Counted from the stretch's first letter, positions 6,131-15,610 are shown. The stretch is DNA of 64,000 nt from Echinicola sp. 20G (GCF_015533855.1 NZ_AP024154.1:3230501-3294500), one strand, 5' to 3'. A program made the numbers and translations. The notes: a model not told the origin generated them from the sequence alone.

Positions 6131-8023
6131 TTAATAAAGAATTCTGAACCTGATTGTACCCTCTATTTCTTTCATGGCATCGATTACATCTGGCGAATAA
6201 GCCTTGTCTATATCCGTAATCACATAGCCGATTTTTTCATTGGTTTTCAGGTATTGGCCCACAATGTTGATTTTGTAGTTTGCCAACACTTGGTTGATTT
6301 TGGCCAGTACACCAGGAGCGTTATGGTGAATGTGGATCAACCTGTGCGCATCACGCAAGAAAGGTAACTGAATATTAGGGAAGTTTACACTGTTGAATGT
6401 ATTACCAGTATTGATGTATTCGATTATTTTACCAGGTACAAACTGGGCAATGTTTTCCTGTGCCTCTAAAGTGCTCCCTCCAATATGAGGAGTCAAAATG
6501 GTATTAGGACAGCCTTTCAATTCAGATTCAAATGGCTCATCATTGTTTTTAGGTTCAGAAGGGAACACATCTACTGCCGCGCCAGCTAAGTGACCAGTTT
6601 CCAAGGCTTCTTTCAAGGCAGGAACTTCCACTACATGACCTCTACTTAGGTTAACCAAGATGGCGCCTTTTTTCATTTTGAAGATCTTTTCCCTGTTTAG
6701 GACATTTTTATTGTCCTTTCTCCCATCCACATGAAGTGAAATGATATCACAGGTTTCCAGTAGCTCATCTAATGAATCTATTTTGGTAGCATTGCCCAGT
6801 GCCAGTCTTTCTACAATGTCATAGTAGAGAACTTGCATTCCCATGCTTTCTGCCAAAACAGAAAGTTGTGCTCCAATATTTCCATAGCCAATAATGCCGA
6901 GTTTCTTTCCTCTTACTTCAAAGCTTCCTGATGCAGACTTGTTCCAAATACCCTGGTGCATTTTCAGGGTTTTGTCATGAAGGTTTCTCATCAAGAAAAT
7001 GATCTCTGAAATAGCAAGTTCTACCACAGAGCGGGTGTTGCTAAAAGGTGCATTGAAAACTGCAATTCCCTTTTCTTGACAGGTTTCCAAATCGATTTGA
7101 TTGGTTCCGATACAGAATGCGCCGATAGCGATCAATCTATTGGCATTTTCCAATACTTTTTTGGTGATCTGGGTTTTGGAGCGAATCCCAATGATGGAAA
7201 CCGTTTTGATTTTCTCACATAACTCCTCTTCAGACATGGCAGAGCTTACAACTTCTACATTGTAACCTTCTTGCTTCATGATTTCAACCCCAATAGGGTG
7301 CACGTTTTCCAAAAGCAGTACATTGATACGGCTCTTTGGATAGGAAAATTTCTTATTCATTTTATTAACATACAAAATTTCATCCAAGCTAGGGGCAATA
7401 TGATCCGCTTTTGAAGAAACTTTTGGACGATTGATGTTCTCAGTAAATGCGTAAAATTTATTGGCAAGCCCAGAAGCTTTGATTTCATAATCAGTATAGC
7501 CGTCACCCACCACATAAACATCGCCTTCAAGGTTAAGGGTCTTGATGGTTTCTGGTTTGCCATTGTTTTTGGATAATAGGTTGTCCCGGTTAAAGTCTAT
7601 GATGTTGTCATCTTCATCATAGATAAACTCGTTGGCAAAGACATTTTCTTCACTAATGCCATAAATGCCTACTACAGGGGTGATAAAATCTTTAAAGCCA
7701 TTGGAAATAATATAAATGTTGTCGGCATTTTCCTGAAAAAACTCCCGGTTTCTTTGGAAGGACTTGGAGATTTTTTTCTTTAATTCAGCTACAAGTTCAC
7801 TGATTTGCGCTTTGTTGGCATTCAGTATTTCGATTCGCTTTTCAAGACTTTCACGGAGTGTTACTTTTCCCTCCATACCAAGGTCAGTGATGTCTTTGAT
7901 CGCCTTTAATTTTTCATCTCTTTTTGGGTCATTTCTCAAACTTATCTCACCCAAAATATCTAAGGCTTCTACTTGAGTAAATGTGCTGTCAAAATCGATG
8001 ATAAACTTTTTAATCATGGTCAT
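6131..8023 (-). CDS. serA: HAD phosphoserine-phosphatase-like / D-3-phosphoglycerate dehydrogenase fusion
   Basis: A 630-residue cytoplasmic protein, far longer than the roughly 410 residues of E. coli SerA. Residues 1 to about 215 are a HAD-IB phosphatase domain like SerB: nucleophile motif DFDST with Asp10 and Asp12, motif II ISNG at Ser107, a Lys at 156 and motif IV GDGYTD with Asp174 and Asp178. Residues about 233-550 are phosphoglycerate dehydrogenase, with NAD-binding GYGNIG at 379-384 and the catalytic trio Arg461 (LSRG), Glu490 (VFPSEP) and His513 (TPHIGGST). Residues about 558-630 are an ACT domain with the IHHNAPGVLAKIN signature for serine feedback. Both catalytic sets look intact, so one polypeptide may perform steps 1 and 3 of serine synthesis. 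No serC lies nearby. A start at Met3 is also possible. Confidence 0.92.
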   Translation of the reverse strand: MTMIKKFIIDFDSTFTQVEALDILGEISLRNDPKRDEKLKAIKDITDLGMEGKVTLRESLEKRIEILNANKAQISELVAELKKKISKSFQRNREFFQENADNIYIISNGFKDFITPVVGIYGISEENVFANEFIYDEDDNIIDFNRDNLLSKNNGKPETIKTLNLEGDVYVVGDGYTDYEIKASGLANKFYAFTENINRPKVSSKADHIAPSLDEILYVNKMNKKFSYPKSRINVLLLENVHPIGVEIMKQEGYNVEVVSSAMSEEELCEKIKTVSIIGIRSKTQITKKVLENANRLIAIGAFCIGTNQIDLETCQEKGIAVFNAPFSNTRSVVELAISEIIFLMRNLHDKTLKMHQGIWNKSASGSFEVRGKKLGIIGYGNIGAQLSVLAESMGMQVLYYDIVERLALGNATKIDSLDELLETCDIISLHVDGRKDNKNVLNREKIFKMKKGAILVNLSRGHVVEVPALKEALETGHLAGAAVDVFPSEPKNNDEPFESELKGCPNTILTPHIGGSTLEAQENIAQFVPGKIIEYINTGNTFNSVNFPNIQLPFLRDAHRLIHIHHNAPGVLAKINQVLANYKINIVGQYLKTNEKIGYVITDIDKAYSPDVIDAMKEIEGTIRFRILY

Positions 8024-8140
8024 TTTGTGGTGAACTTTTAATGATTTGGCCGTAAATTTAGTATATTATTAATTTATATTATTATTTGTTGCGAAAAATA
8101 CTTTTAAAATTTTAAAGGTGTTTTTCAGAAAAAGCATATG

Positions 8141-8148
8141 TATTTTTG
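8141..8148 (+). promoter_or_regulatory. -7 element upstream of the DUF4920 lipoprotein
   Basis: TATTTTTG matches TAnnTTTG and lies 29 bases before the start codon at 8177. No good TTG -33 element is seen at the right distance, so this is a moderate call. Confidence 0.4.
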
Positions 8149-8176
8149 TGAAATCTTATAATTAAACGAAATAGCC

Positions 8177-8701
8177 ATGAAAATTGTCACTAAGCTCTTT
8201 TGGGTACTATTGATATCCGTAAATATTTTGGCCTGCAGCACCAAAGAAAATGCCCACGAAAAAGTTTCGGAAACTGATCAAAAAGAAACCAAGTCTGATG
8301 AAAACGTAGCAGGAGACTATGGTTCAGAATTGGGAGAAGGAGAGGTTACACCTCTAAGCACTATGATAAGTTCCTTGGAACAAAATGAGACTTTCAATGG
8401 GAAAATTGAAGGAACTATAGAAGAAGTTTGTGTCAAAAAAGGATGCTGGCTGACCATGGCTTTACCAAATGGTGAGAAGATGCGGGTAACTTTCAAAGAT
8501 TATGCGTTCTTTGTACCGACAAATTCCCAAGGGTATCCTGTGGTTTTGGAAGGTGAGGCCATTAGAACGGTTACAGATGTGAAAACATTAAGGCATTATG
8601 CTGAAGATGGGGGAGCTTCCAAAGAAGAAATAGAAGCGATCAAATCACCCAAAGAGGAATATACTTTTGAAGCAATAGGGGTAGTGATCGCAGAAAAATA
8701 G
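8177..8701 (+). CDS. DUF4920 lipoprotein
   Basis: A 174-residue lipoprotein with a signal peptide and a lipobox ending at Cys20 (NILAC). An acidic, Lys/Glu-rich linker covers about residues 21-45. The folded part (about 50-170) matches the DUF4920 family: a small OB-like beta protein with EEVCVKKGCWLTMALPNGEKM, where two Cys (CVKKGC) sit in a CxxxxC spacing that could bind metal or form a disulfide, followed by VTFKDYAFFVP. The function of DUF4920 is unknown; the fold and Cys pair suggest small-ligand or metal binding in the periplasm. A 67-residue gene follows after 8 bases and is probably co-transcribed. Confidence 0.75.
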   Translation: MKIVTKLFWVLLISVNILACSTKENAHEKVSETDQKETKSDENVAGDYGSELGEGEVTPLSTMISSLEQNETFNGKIEGTIEEVCVKKGCWLTMALPNGEKMRVTFKDYAFFVPTNSQGYPVVLEGEAIRTVTDVKTLRHYAEDGGASKEEIEAIKSPKEEYTFEAIGVVIAEK

Positions 8702-8709
8702 ATGATTAT

Positions 8710-8913
8710 ATGGCAATAGCATTGGATAATTTGAGAGTGGGTAGGATATATTACCTTGTAAACTATGGTGAAAAACGACAGTTGGAAGTTTTAGCTAAAC
8801 TCGGAAGGGATAATTTCCAAGTAAAAGATTTGGATACATTGGAAATATATGAAATGGAAGAGTTGCTCCAATGGGGGATTGGTAAAGATTACGACTTGGA
8901 TGAGTTACGTTAA
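8710..8913 (+). CDS. Small conserved hypothetical protein (67 aa)
   Basis: A 67-residue soluble, slightly acidic protein without signal peptide or membrane helix. Its start codon lies 8 bases after the lipoprotein stop, which supports translation from the same mRNA. The sequence alternates hydrophobic and charged residues (VGRIYYLVNYGEKRQLEVLAKL), compatible with a small SH3-like beta barrel. Similar short proteins occur in cytophagal genomes as far as I recall, but I recognise no named family and give no function. Third-position base use resembles that of the surrounding genes, and the length is plausible for a real gene. Confidence 0.6.
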   Translation: MAIALDNLRVGRIYYLVNYGEKRQLEVLAKLGRDNFQVKDLDTLEIYEMEELLQWGIGKDYDLDELR

Positions 8914-9591
8914 TCTTAAAGATCCACATTCCTGTTTTTATTGTTTTTCTAGACCTTTAAAAAAAGGATTTAGCACTGTTTAAAAGTACCATTTTTAGGC
9001 GGTAAAAATGCAATCCAATGGTTTTAAATGAATAGCATGTTTCTTCTAACTGATTTATTGATGATAAGAGGGGAGTTTATGGAGAATTATTGCCGATCAT
9101 ATAATAATATAGCCATTGCATTAAAGAAAATATATTTTTGCATTTAATGAGATAAGTGCAGACTTTATTTAAATTTATGGTAAATGACCATAGATGTGAA
9201 GTCTGGAAATTCTCTTCACCCAAGTTCAATAACTTAACCATTTTAAGATGCTTTCTAAGGAAAGAGGTTAGCGCCTTTGGTATTGCCTACATCTTAATTC
9301 ATCCACATTTCATGGGGAGTCCCGTGGTTAAATTTTGTGAAGCTGATAGATTCAGTTTTTGGATTTCTAGAAAGTATTAGCCTTGATTGTGGCACTTCTA
9401 ACTTTCTTTCCAAAGGTCTTCAGTCATGTAATAGGTTTAGTTAATTGAACGGGTATTTTCTAAAATATAAATCTCCAAAATAGCCAGGGGTTGCCGAAGT
9501 GGTCTGAGAAGGTCACTAGGGGAAATTATTGTCTGGCTTGTAGGGGAGTGAGGATTGAATAAACTACTACTACTTAAACTATATACCATTT
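8914..9591. other. Long intergenic leader region before the RND efflux operon
   Basis: About 680 bases without a convincing gene. A perfect -7-type element TATTTTTG lies at 9133-9140, without a well-spaced TTG, and would give a leader of about 450 bases. A weak nested inverted repeat occurs at 9483-9537 (GCCAG with CTGGC outside, AGTG with CACT inside). A GTG-initiated frame of 74 codons (9156-9380) has no recognisable product. No regulator gene is present, unlike many RND loci. Confidence 0.5.
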
Positions 9592-10773
9592 ATGAAACTG
9601 ACGTTTTACAACAGAGATTCCACTAATTATTTTAGCTGGAATGCTCTACTGCTCTTGATGGTTTGCATGCCTCTTGTTTTTTCTTGCAATGAAGGAAACA
9701 CCAGAGAGTATAAAAGAAACAAGCCTTTGAGTATTCCAATTATGAAGTTGTCACCAAAAAAGATTGAGGTGCCCCAAACTTATGTCTGTGATATACAGGC
9801 TGTGCAATTTGTGGAAGTGAGAGCGAAAGTGGAGGGATTTGTAGATGAGATTTTTGTAGACGAAGGAGAGTATGTGAAAAAAGGACAACCTTTGTTCAAG
9901 TTGAGTTCTGCGGAGTTGGCAGAAATGGTAAATAGTAATCGCGCGAGATTGATGCAAGCCAAAGCTGAGGCCCAAGCAGCAAAATTGGAGATGGAGCGTT
10001 TACAGACATTGGTGGATAAAAAGATCATTACCTCTTCTGAATTGGAGCTCGCCCAAGCAAAATATGAAATGGCGCAATCTGGGATTATGGAAGCAGAATC
10101 CATGCTTAAAAATGCCCAAACAGGACTTTCTTACACCACGATCAAGGCTCCTTTTGATGGAATTGTAGATAGAATCCCTTTTAAATCAGGTAGTTTGGTG
10201 ACTACAGGTGATTTGATGACGCACATCACGGATATTTCTGAGATTTTTGCTTACTACAAAGTCAATGAAAATGAATACCTCCGATTTATGAGGGAAAAAT
10301 TGGAATCGGGTGAAGAAGAGGTGTTGGAGAAAGAGTTGACCTTGGTTTTATCTGATGGACAAGAGTATCCCTATAAAGGAAAATTAGAGACCATGGAAGC
10401 GGACTTTGAGCAGGGAACAGGATCTATTGCATTTAGGGTAAGGTTTCCAAATCCGGATGGTTTGATCAAGCATGGCGCAAGTGGGAAAATCAAGATGACG
10501 AGTGAACTGGATAATGTGTTTTTGATTCCACAAAAGTCAAGTTTTGAAATTCAGGATTTTAACTATGTATATGTACTGACTAAGGACAATCAAGTTCAGG
10601 TGAGAAGTTTCAGGCCTTTGAGAAGGTTTGGGTTATTTTATGTAGCGGATGGATTTAAAGATGGCGACAGTATCATCTATGAAGGAATTCAGCAGGTGAA
10701 GGACGGTAGTGTCATTGATCCTGTAGCCATTTCTGATGAAGAAGCTTACGATACGCTTTTCCAATCTTTATAA
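9592..10773 (+). CDS. RND efflux periplasmic adaptor (membrane fusion protein)
   Basis: A 393-residue AcrA/MexA-type adaptor. A lipoprotein signal ends at Cys32 (LVFSC), so it should be anchored to the inner membrane facing the periplasm. Order: beta-barrel/lipoyl half (VRAKVEGFVDEIFVDEGEYVKKGQPLFKL), alpha-helical hairpin of about residues 100-160 rich in Ala, Glu and Lys, second lipoyl half (YTTIKAPFDGIVDRIPFKSG), beta-barrel domain and C-terminal membrane-proximal domain. It joins the inner-membrane pump to the outer-membrane channel encoded next; the three genes are contiguous (32-base gap, then a 4-base overlap). The N-terminus has about 17 polar residues before the hydrophobic core, slightly long, but no better start is available. 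Confidence 0.93.
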   Translation: MKLTFYNRDSTNYFSWNALLLLMVCMPLVFSCNEGNTREYKRNKPLSIPIMKLSPKKIEVPQTYVCDIQAVQFVEVRAKVEGFVDEIFVDEGEYVKKGQPLFKLSSAELAEMVNSNRARLMQAKAEAQAAKLEMERLQTLVDKKIITSSELELAQAKYEMAQSGIMEAESMLKNAQTGLSYTTIKAPFDGIVDRIPFKSGSLVTTGDLMTHITDISEIFAYYKVNENEYLRFMREKLESGEEEVLEKELTLVLSDGQEYPYKGKLETMEADFEQGTGSIAFRVRFPNPDGLIKHGASGKIKMTSELDNVFLIPQKSSFEIQDFNYVYVLTKDNQVQVRSFRPLRRFGLFYVADGFKDGDSIIYEGIQQVKDGSVIDPVAISDEEAYDTLFQSL

Positions 10774-10805
10774 GAGCTTGATTGACCAATTTATTTTAGT
10801 ACAGT

Positions 10806-13800
10806 ATGTTTGAAATATTTATCAAACGGCCAATTCTATCTACCGTTATTTCGGTGATTATTACTTTGGTCGGTTTATTATCATTGACTTCATTGCCTGT
10901 AACACAGTTTCCTGAGATTGTACCTCCTTCAGTAACCGTTACAGCCCAATATACAGGTGCCAATGCTGAGGTATTGGCCAAAGCCGTAGCTACTCCCTTG
11001 GAAAGAGCCATCAATGGCGTTCCGGGAATGACCTATATGAACTCCGTAAACACCAATGATGGGGTTACGGTGATTACCGTGGTTTTCAAAGTAGGTACCG
11101 ACCCTGACCAAGCTGCAGTAAACGTGCAAAACAGGGTTTCTACAGTAATTGATGAGTTGCCTGAGGAGGTAATCCGTGCAGGGGTGATGACAGAAAAGGA
11201 AGTAAACAGCATGTTGCTTTACTTGAACCTGATGAGTTCTGATACCACCCAAGATGAAAAGTTTGTTTACAACTTTGCGGATATCAATGTTCTTCGGGAA
11301 TTGAAACGTATCGATGGGGTTGGTTTTGCGGAAATCATGGGAGCACGGGATTATGCCATGCGAATTTGGCTCAATCCTGATCGAATGGTTGCTTACGATA
11401 TTTCGCCACAGGATATTACAGAGGCCATTCGTAACCAAAACGTAGAAGCTGCTCCAGGTAAATCAGGGATCAGCTCGGATAAGGATCCTCAAATGCTGCA
11501 ATATGTGCTCCGCTATACTGGTAAGTTCAGTCAAGAAGAGGATTATGAGAATATTACGATTAAGGCCTTGCCCGACGGTTCTTTACTGAAAATTAAGGAT
11601 GTAGCAGAGGTAGAGTTTGATTCTGAAGATTATAACATGGTTTCCATTACTGATGGAAGTCCTTCTGCTTCTATCATGATCAAGCAACGCCCGGGCTCTA
11701 ATGCAAGGGACGTGATCAATTCCATCAAAGCAAAGATGTCAGAGCTACAAGAAACTTCCTTCCCTCCAGGAATGACTTTTAATGTTTCTTACGATGTTTC
11801 AAGGTTTTTGGACGCATCCATTGCAGGGGTAATAAAGACCTTGGTTGAGGCATTCTTGTTAGTGTCCATAGTGGTATTTATTTTTCTTCAGGACTTTAGG
11901 TCTACTTTGATTCCAGCCATTGCGGTGCCAGTTTCATTGGTGGGGACTTTCTTCTTCATGGATTTATTTGGGTTCTCTATTAATCTACTAACCCTATTTG
12001 CATTGGTACTGGCAATTGGTATTGTGGTGGATAATGCGATTGTAGTGGTTGAAGCTGTCCATGTGAAAATGCATGACGAAAAGATGAATGCTAAAGATGC
12101 CACCATAGCTGCGATGAGAGAAATAGGTGGAGCTATTATCGCCATCACCATGGTTATGTCAGCTGTGTTTATTCCTGTCGGTTTTATGTCAGGGCCTGTA
12201 GGGATTTTCTATCGACAGTTCTCTTTGACTTTGGCCATTGCCATTGTGATTTCGGGTATAAATGCCCTCACACTTTCTCCTGCTTTGTGTAGTATTTTGT
12301 TAAAGCCGAATCATCATGAAGAAGGTAAACCGAAAAATCTAATACAGAAATTCTTCGATGGTTTTAACAGAAAATATGAGCAACTTTCAGGTAAATATGC
12401 TTGGGTATTAAAAGGAATAGTAGGCCGTAAGGCGGTTACTTTTGGTGCCTTAGGATTGTTTATCATTGCAACTTTTGGAGTCAGCAGTATCCTTCCTACT
12501 GGTTTCATCCCTACTGAGGATCAAGGGATGATTTATGTCAATGTAACCACTCCTCCTGGTGCTACAGTTGAGCGGACCAAGGTGATTTTGGATGATGTTC
12601 AAGCGGCCTTATTGCCTTTGGATGAAGTGGAAACCGTCTCTACTTTGGCGGGGTACAGTTTACTGACTGAGACTGCTGGTGCATCTTATGGAATGGGAAT
12701 GATTAACCTGGTTTCTTGGGAAAACAGGGATAAGAGTGTTGCCCAACTCATTGAGGATTACCAAAGTCGTGTGAGTCATATCACAGGGGCTGAAATTCAA
12801 TTTTTCCCTCCTCCAAGTGTGCCTGGTTTTGGTAATGCAAGTGGTTTTGAAATGAGGCTTTTGGATAAAACCGGTGGGCCTTTGGACATTACGGCCAGCA
12901 CCACTCAGAACTTTGTGGAGGCGTTGAATGAAAAACCAGAGTTGAATGGGGTGTTTACCAATTTTGACCCAAACTTCCCGCAATATATTCTACATGTAGA
13001 TCATGATAAGGCTTCTCAGTTGGGAGTGTCGGTAGATGATGCCATGCAGACTTTGCAGAGTTTTATTGGTAGTTTTTATGCTTCCAACTTTATCCGTTAT
13101 GGCCAGATGTACAAGGTGATGATACAGGCAGCTCCACAGTATCGAACAAACCCTGAATCATTATTAAAAATGTATGCGAAAAGCAGTCGGGGAGACATGG
13201 TTCCTTATTCCAACTTTGTTTCATTGGAAAGGGTGTATGGACCGGAGCAGCTTACCCGTTACAACATGTACACTTCTGCCATGATCAATGGTGAAGCAGC
13301 GGAAGGTTACAGTAGTGGTGATGCCATTCAGGCTGTAGAAGCTGCTGCTTTGGAGTTTTTACCTAGAGGGTATGATATTGATTGGTCGGGTATCACCAGG
13401 GAGCAAATTGCTTCTGGGAACCAGGCTTTATACATTTTCGCCATTTGTTTGGTGTTTGTCTATTTGCTTTTGGCTGCTCAGTATGAAAGTTACCTTTTGC
13501 CATTGCCGGTAATCCTGTCCTTGCCAGCAGGGGTGTTTGGAGCCTTTTTGCTATTGAAGCTAACAGGTTTGGAGAACAATATTTATGCACAGGTTTCTCT
13601 GGTAATGTTGATTGGTTTATTAGGTAAAAATGCCATTTTGATCATTGAAATTGCGATCCAAAACCGGGCAAAAGGGTTTGGAGTGATTCAATCTGCCATC
13701 AACGGGGGAGTGGAAAGGCTAAGGCCGATTTTGATGACCTCATTTGCTTTTGTGTGCGGTTTGATTCCATTGACCATTGCTTCTGGAGCGGGTGCTATTG

Positions 13801-13946
13801 GTAACAGAACCATTGGTACAGCAGCTGCCGGAGGGATGTTGATTGGTACGATAGTGGGGATATTCCTGATTCCTGGCTTGTATGTGGTTTTTGAATCATT
13901 GGCGACACATTTTAAGAACAAATCAAAAGTAGCAGCAGAAGCATGA
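10806..13946 (+). CDS. RND multidrug efflux pump, HAE1 type (AcrB/MexB-like)
   Basis: A 1046-residue inner-membrane proton-driven exporter of the usual HAE1 length. It opens with the family signature MFEIFIKRPILSTVISVIITLVG, an amphipathic helix plus TM1. Two large periplasmic loops and twelve transmembrane helices follow, with the repeat halves beginning near residues 1 and 535. TM4 reads AIGIVVDNAIVVVEAV, so the Asp-Asp proton-relay pair of AcrB appears as Asp409-Asn410. TM10 keeps the relay lysine (LLGKNAILIIEIA). The substrate range cannot be read directly, but family and loop lengths favour hydrophobic drugs or bile-salt-like amphiphiles over metals. It overlaps the outer-membrane channel gene by 4 bases (ATGA), implying translational coupling. 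Confidence 0.95.
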   Translation: MFEIFIKRPILSTVISVIITLVGLLSLTSLPVTQFPEIVPPSVTVTAQYTGANAEVLAKAVATPLERAINGVPGMTYMNSVNTNDGVTVITVVFKVGTDPDQAAVNVQNRVSTVIDELPEEVIRAGVMTEKEVNSMLLYLNLMSSDTTQDEKFVYNFADINVLRELKRIDGVGFAEIMGARDYAMRIWLNPDRMVAYDISPQDITEAIRNQNVEAAPGKSGISSDKDPQMLQYVLRYTGKFSQEEDYENITIKALPDGSLLKIKDVAEVEFDSEDYNMVSITDGSPSASIMIKQRPGSNARDVINSIKAKMSELQETSFPPGMTFNVSYDVSRFLDASIAGVIKTLVEAFLLVSIVVFIFLQDFRSTLIPAIAVPVSLVGTFFFMDLFGFSINLLTLFALVLAIGIVVDNAIVVVEAVHVKMHDEKMNAKDATIAAMREIGGAIIAITMVMSAVFIPVGFMSGPVGIFYRQFSLTLAIAIVISGINALTLSPALCSILLKPNHHEEGKPKNLIQKFFDGFNRKYEQLSGKYAWVLKGIVGRKAVTFGALGLFIIATFGVSSILPTGFIPTEDQGMIYVNVTTPPGATVERTKVILDDVQAALLPLDEVETVSTLAGYSLLTETAGASYGMGMINLVSWENRDKSVAQLIEDYQSRVSHITGAEIQFFPPPSVPGFGNASGFEMRLLDKTGGPLDITASTTQNFVEALNEKPELNGVFTNFDPNFPQYILHVDHDKASQLGVSVDDAMQTLQSFIGSFYASNFIRYGQMYKVMIQAAPQYRTNPESLLKMYAKSSRGDMVPYSNFVSLERVYGPEQLTRYNMYTSAMINGEAAEGYSSGDAIQAVEAAALEFLPRGYDIDWSGITREQIASGNQALYIFAICLVFVYLLLAAQYESYLLPLPVILSLPAGVFGAFLLLKLTGLENNIYAQVSLVMLIGLLGKNAILIIEIAIQNRAKGFGVIQSAINGGVERLRPILMTSFAFVCGLIPLTIASGAGAIGNRTIGTAAAGGMLIGTIVGIFLIPGLYVVFESLATHFKNKSKVAAEA

Positions 13947-15409
13947 TGAACAGAAGAAATATAGTAGGTGGAGCTCTGATCGTTCTTATGGCTTGGTCCT
14001 GTAAGACGGGAGAAATCACCCAAGATCAAAATTTACAAATTCCAACTGACTATGGTGTGGAAAAGGATTCTGTCGAAACCATGGCGGCAGAAAACTGGAG
14101 CATGTTTTTCGAAGATGAAAAATTAAAAAGATTAATAAGCACTGCTCTTGAAAACAATCAGGATATTCTGAAAACAATGGAAAGAATCCAAATTGCCAAT
14201 GCTCAAATGATCAAAGGCAAACAAGGAATGCTTCCTGAACTTAATCTCATGGCTGGTGCCAGCCAGCGGAAATTTGGTGATTATACCATGGACGGTGTTG
14301 GTAATTATGATACCAATTTCTCTGATAATTTAACAGAAGACCAAAAAATCCCTTCACCCTACAAGAATTTTATATTGGGTGGAGAGTTTTCTTGGGAACT
14401 AGATATTTGGGGTAAATTTAATAACCGGAAAAAGGCGAGTGTGGCACGTTGGCTAGCCAGTCAGCAAGCGGCGAACATGGCCAAAACCCAATTGATAGCC
14501 AATGTGGCTAAGTTCTACTATAACATGGTGGGATTGGATGAGGAAATCCTAATTTTGAAGAAGAATATTTCCTATCAGGAAATAGCCTTTAATCTTTCCA
14601 AAGACTTAAAGGAATCTGGAAAGGAAACGCAACTGGCTGTGGATCAATTTGAAGCCCAACTGCTCAACTCAAAATCACTCCTAATTCAAAAGGAGAGAGA
14701 ATTGAGGTCTGTAGAGATTTCCTTGATGGGATTGTTGGGAAGTTATGAAGATGGCTTAAACCGTACTACACTTTCCCAAGTGGATTTTGTTCCGGAAATT
14801 ATACAGATTGGCGTACCAGCTGATTTGCTTCAGAGAAGGCCGGATATTCGTCAAGCAGAGATGGCCTTAGAAGCCAGTAAAGCGGATGTAAAAGTGGCCA
14901 AAGCGGCTTTTTTCCCTTCTTTGAGACTCTTCGGTACAGCTGGTTTCAATGCCTTTGAATTTAGTAAACTATTTCTAAGTCCTGCATCTACCTTTTATGA
15001 GGCAGGGGCCGGTTTGGTTGCGCCCATCTTTAATCGCAGTCAGATAAAAGCTTCCTATAACCAGGCCAAGTCTTCTCAGAAAATTGCCTTTTTGGATTAT
15101 GAGCAAACGGTCTTGAACGCCTATTTGGAGGTACTTGATATGGTAAATGTTTATTCCACATTAGACGAGCAATTGGACCTGAAAACTGACGAGGTATTGG
15201 TACAGCGGAGATCTATTTCCAATGCAAACACCATGTTTTCTGTGGGATACGCCAACTACTTGGATGTGATCAATTCACAAAACAGGGCCTTGGAGGCAGA
15301 ATTGGATTATGTGGCTTTGAAAACCCAAAAACTACAAAGTATAGTCGATCTATATCGTGCTTTAGGAGGTTCCATGAGCCAACCTGAGCAGCAAGAAGAG
15401 ACTTCATGA
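13943..15409 (+). CDS. Outer-membrane efflux channel lipoprotein (OprM/NodT family)
   Basis: A 488-residue TolC-superfamily protein of the OprM lipoprotein branch. The signal ends at Cys20 (LMAWSC). Two structural repeats follow, each with coiled-coil helices rich in Ala, Gln and Lys; the second begins around VPADLLQRRPDIRQAEMALEA, which is diagnostic for the NodT/CusC-like family. The VGYANYLDVINSQNRALEAELD motif near the C-terminus is also typical. It forms the trimeric exit duct for the pump encoded just before. Translation starts within the ATGA overlap with the pump gene; a second ATG directly follows the first. A strong palindromic terminator is found at 15554-15589. Confidence 0.93.
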   Translation: MMNRRNIVGGALIVLMAWSCKTGEITQDQNLQIPTDYGVEKDSVETMAAENWSMFFEDEKLKRLISTALENNQDILKTMERIQIANAQMIKGKQGMLPELNLMAGASQRKFGDYTMDGVGNYDTNFSDNLTEDQKIPSPYKNFILGGEFSWELDIWGKFNNRKKASVARWLASQQAANMAKTQLIANVAKFYYNMVGLDEEILILKKNISYQEIAFNLSKDLKESGKETQLAVDQFEAQLLNSKSLLIQKERELRSVEISLMGLLGSYEDGLNRTTLSQVDFVPEIIQIGVPADLLQRRPDIRQAEMALEASKADVKVAKAAFFPSLRLFGTAGFNAFEFSKLFLSPASTFYEAGAGLVAPIFNRSQIKASYNQAKSSQKIAFLDYEQTVLNAYLEVLDMVNVYSTLDEQLDLKTDEVLVQRRSISNANTMFSVGYANYLDVINSQNRALEAELDYVALKTQKLQSIVDLYRALGGSMSQPEQQEETS

Positions 15410-15553
15410 CTAGATAGTGATATTAATAACTCCTAAAAAAACTACTCTTAGGTAGCTTTTTTAGGACATGATGATAAGGGAAGCATTTGGTTTGAAACTC
15501 TTGATTGCTATTGGATTCATGATAAGGAATATATTTTCTGTCATTCAGCACCA

Positions 15554-15589
15554 AAAACAAAGGCTGTCCATATGGACAGCCTTTGTTTT
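15554..15589. terminator. Bidirectional terminator between efflux operon and sppA
   Basis: A near-perfect palindrome with 17-bp arms (AAAACAAAGGCTGTCCA and complement) lies between two convergent transcription units. A-rich and T-rich flanks give a U-tract on either strand. A second hairpin at 15432-15465 (CCTAAAAAA with TTTTTTAGG, inner CTAC/GTAG) lies closer to the efflux operon end. Confidence 0.85.
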
Positions 15590-15610
15590 GACTTTTACTT
15601 GTTAAGGGAA

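Noticed and set aside
9156..9380. A GTG-initiated 74-codon frame in the leader of the RND operon
   Set aside because: The product has no recognisable family or signal, the start is weak, and the composition looks like non-coding DNA.
9483..9540. A tRNA-Leu-like string (GCCGAAGTGGT) in the RND leader
   Set aside because: No anticodon arm, no T-arm GGTTCGA and no acceptor stem can be formed, so it is not a tRNA.
13688..14029. A 113-codon minus-strand frame across the pump and channel gene junction
   Set aside because: It is antisense to two well-supported genes and has no independent start region or family match.
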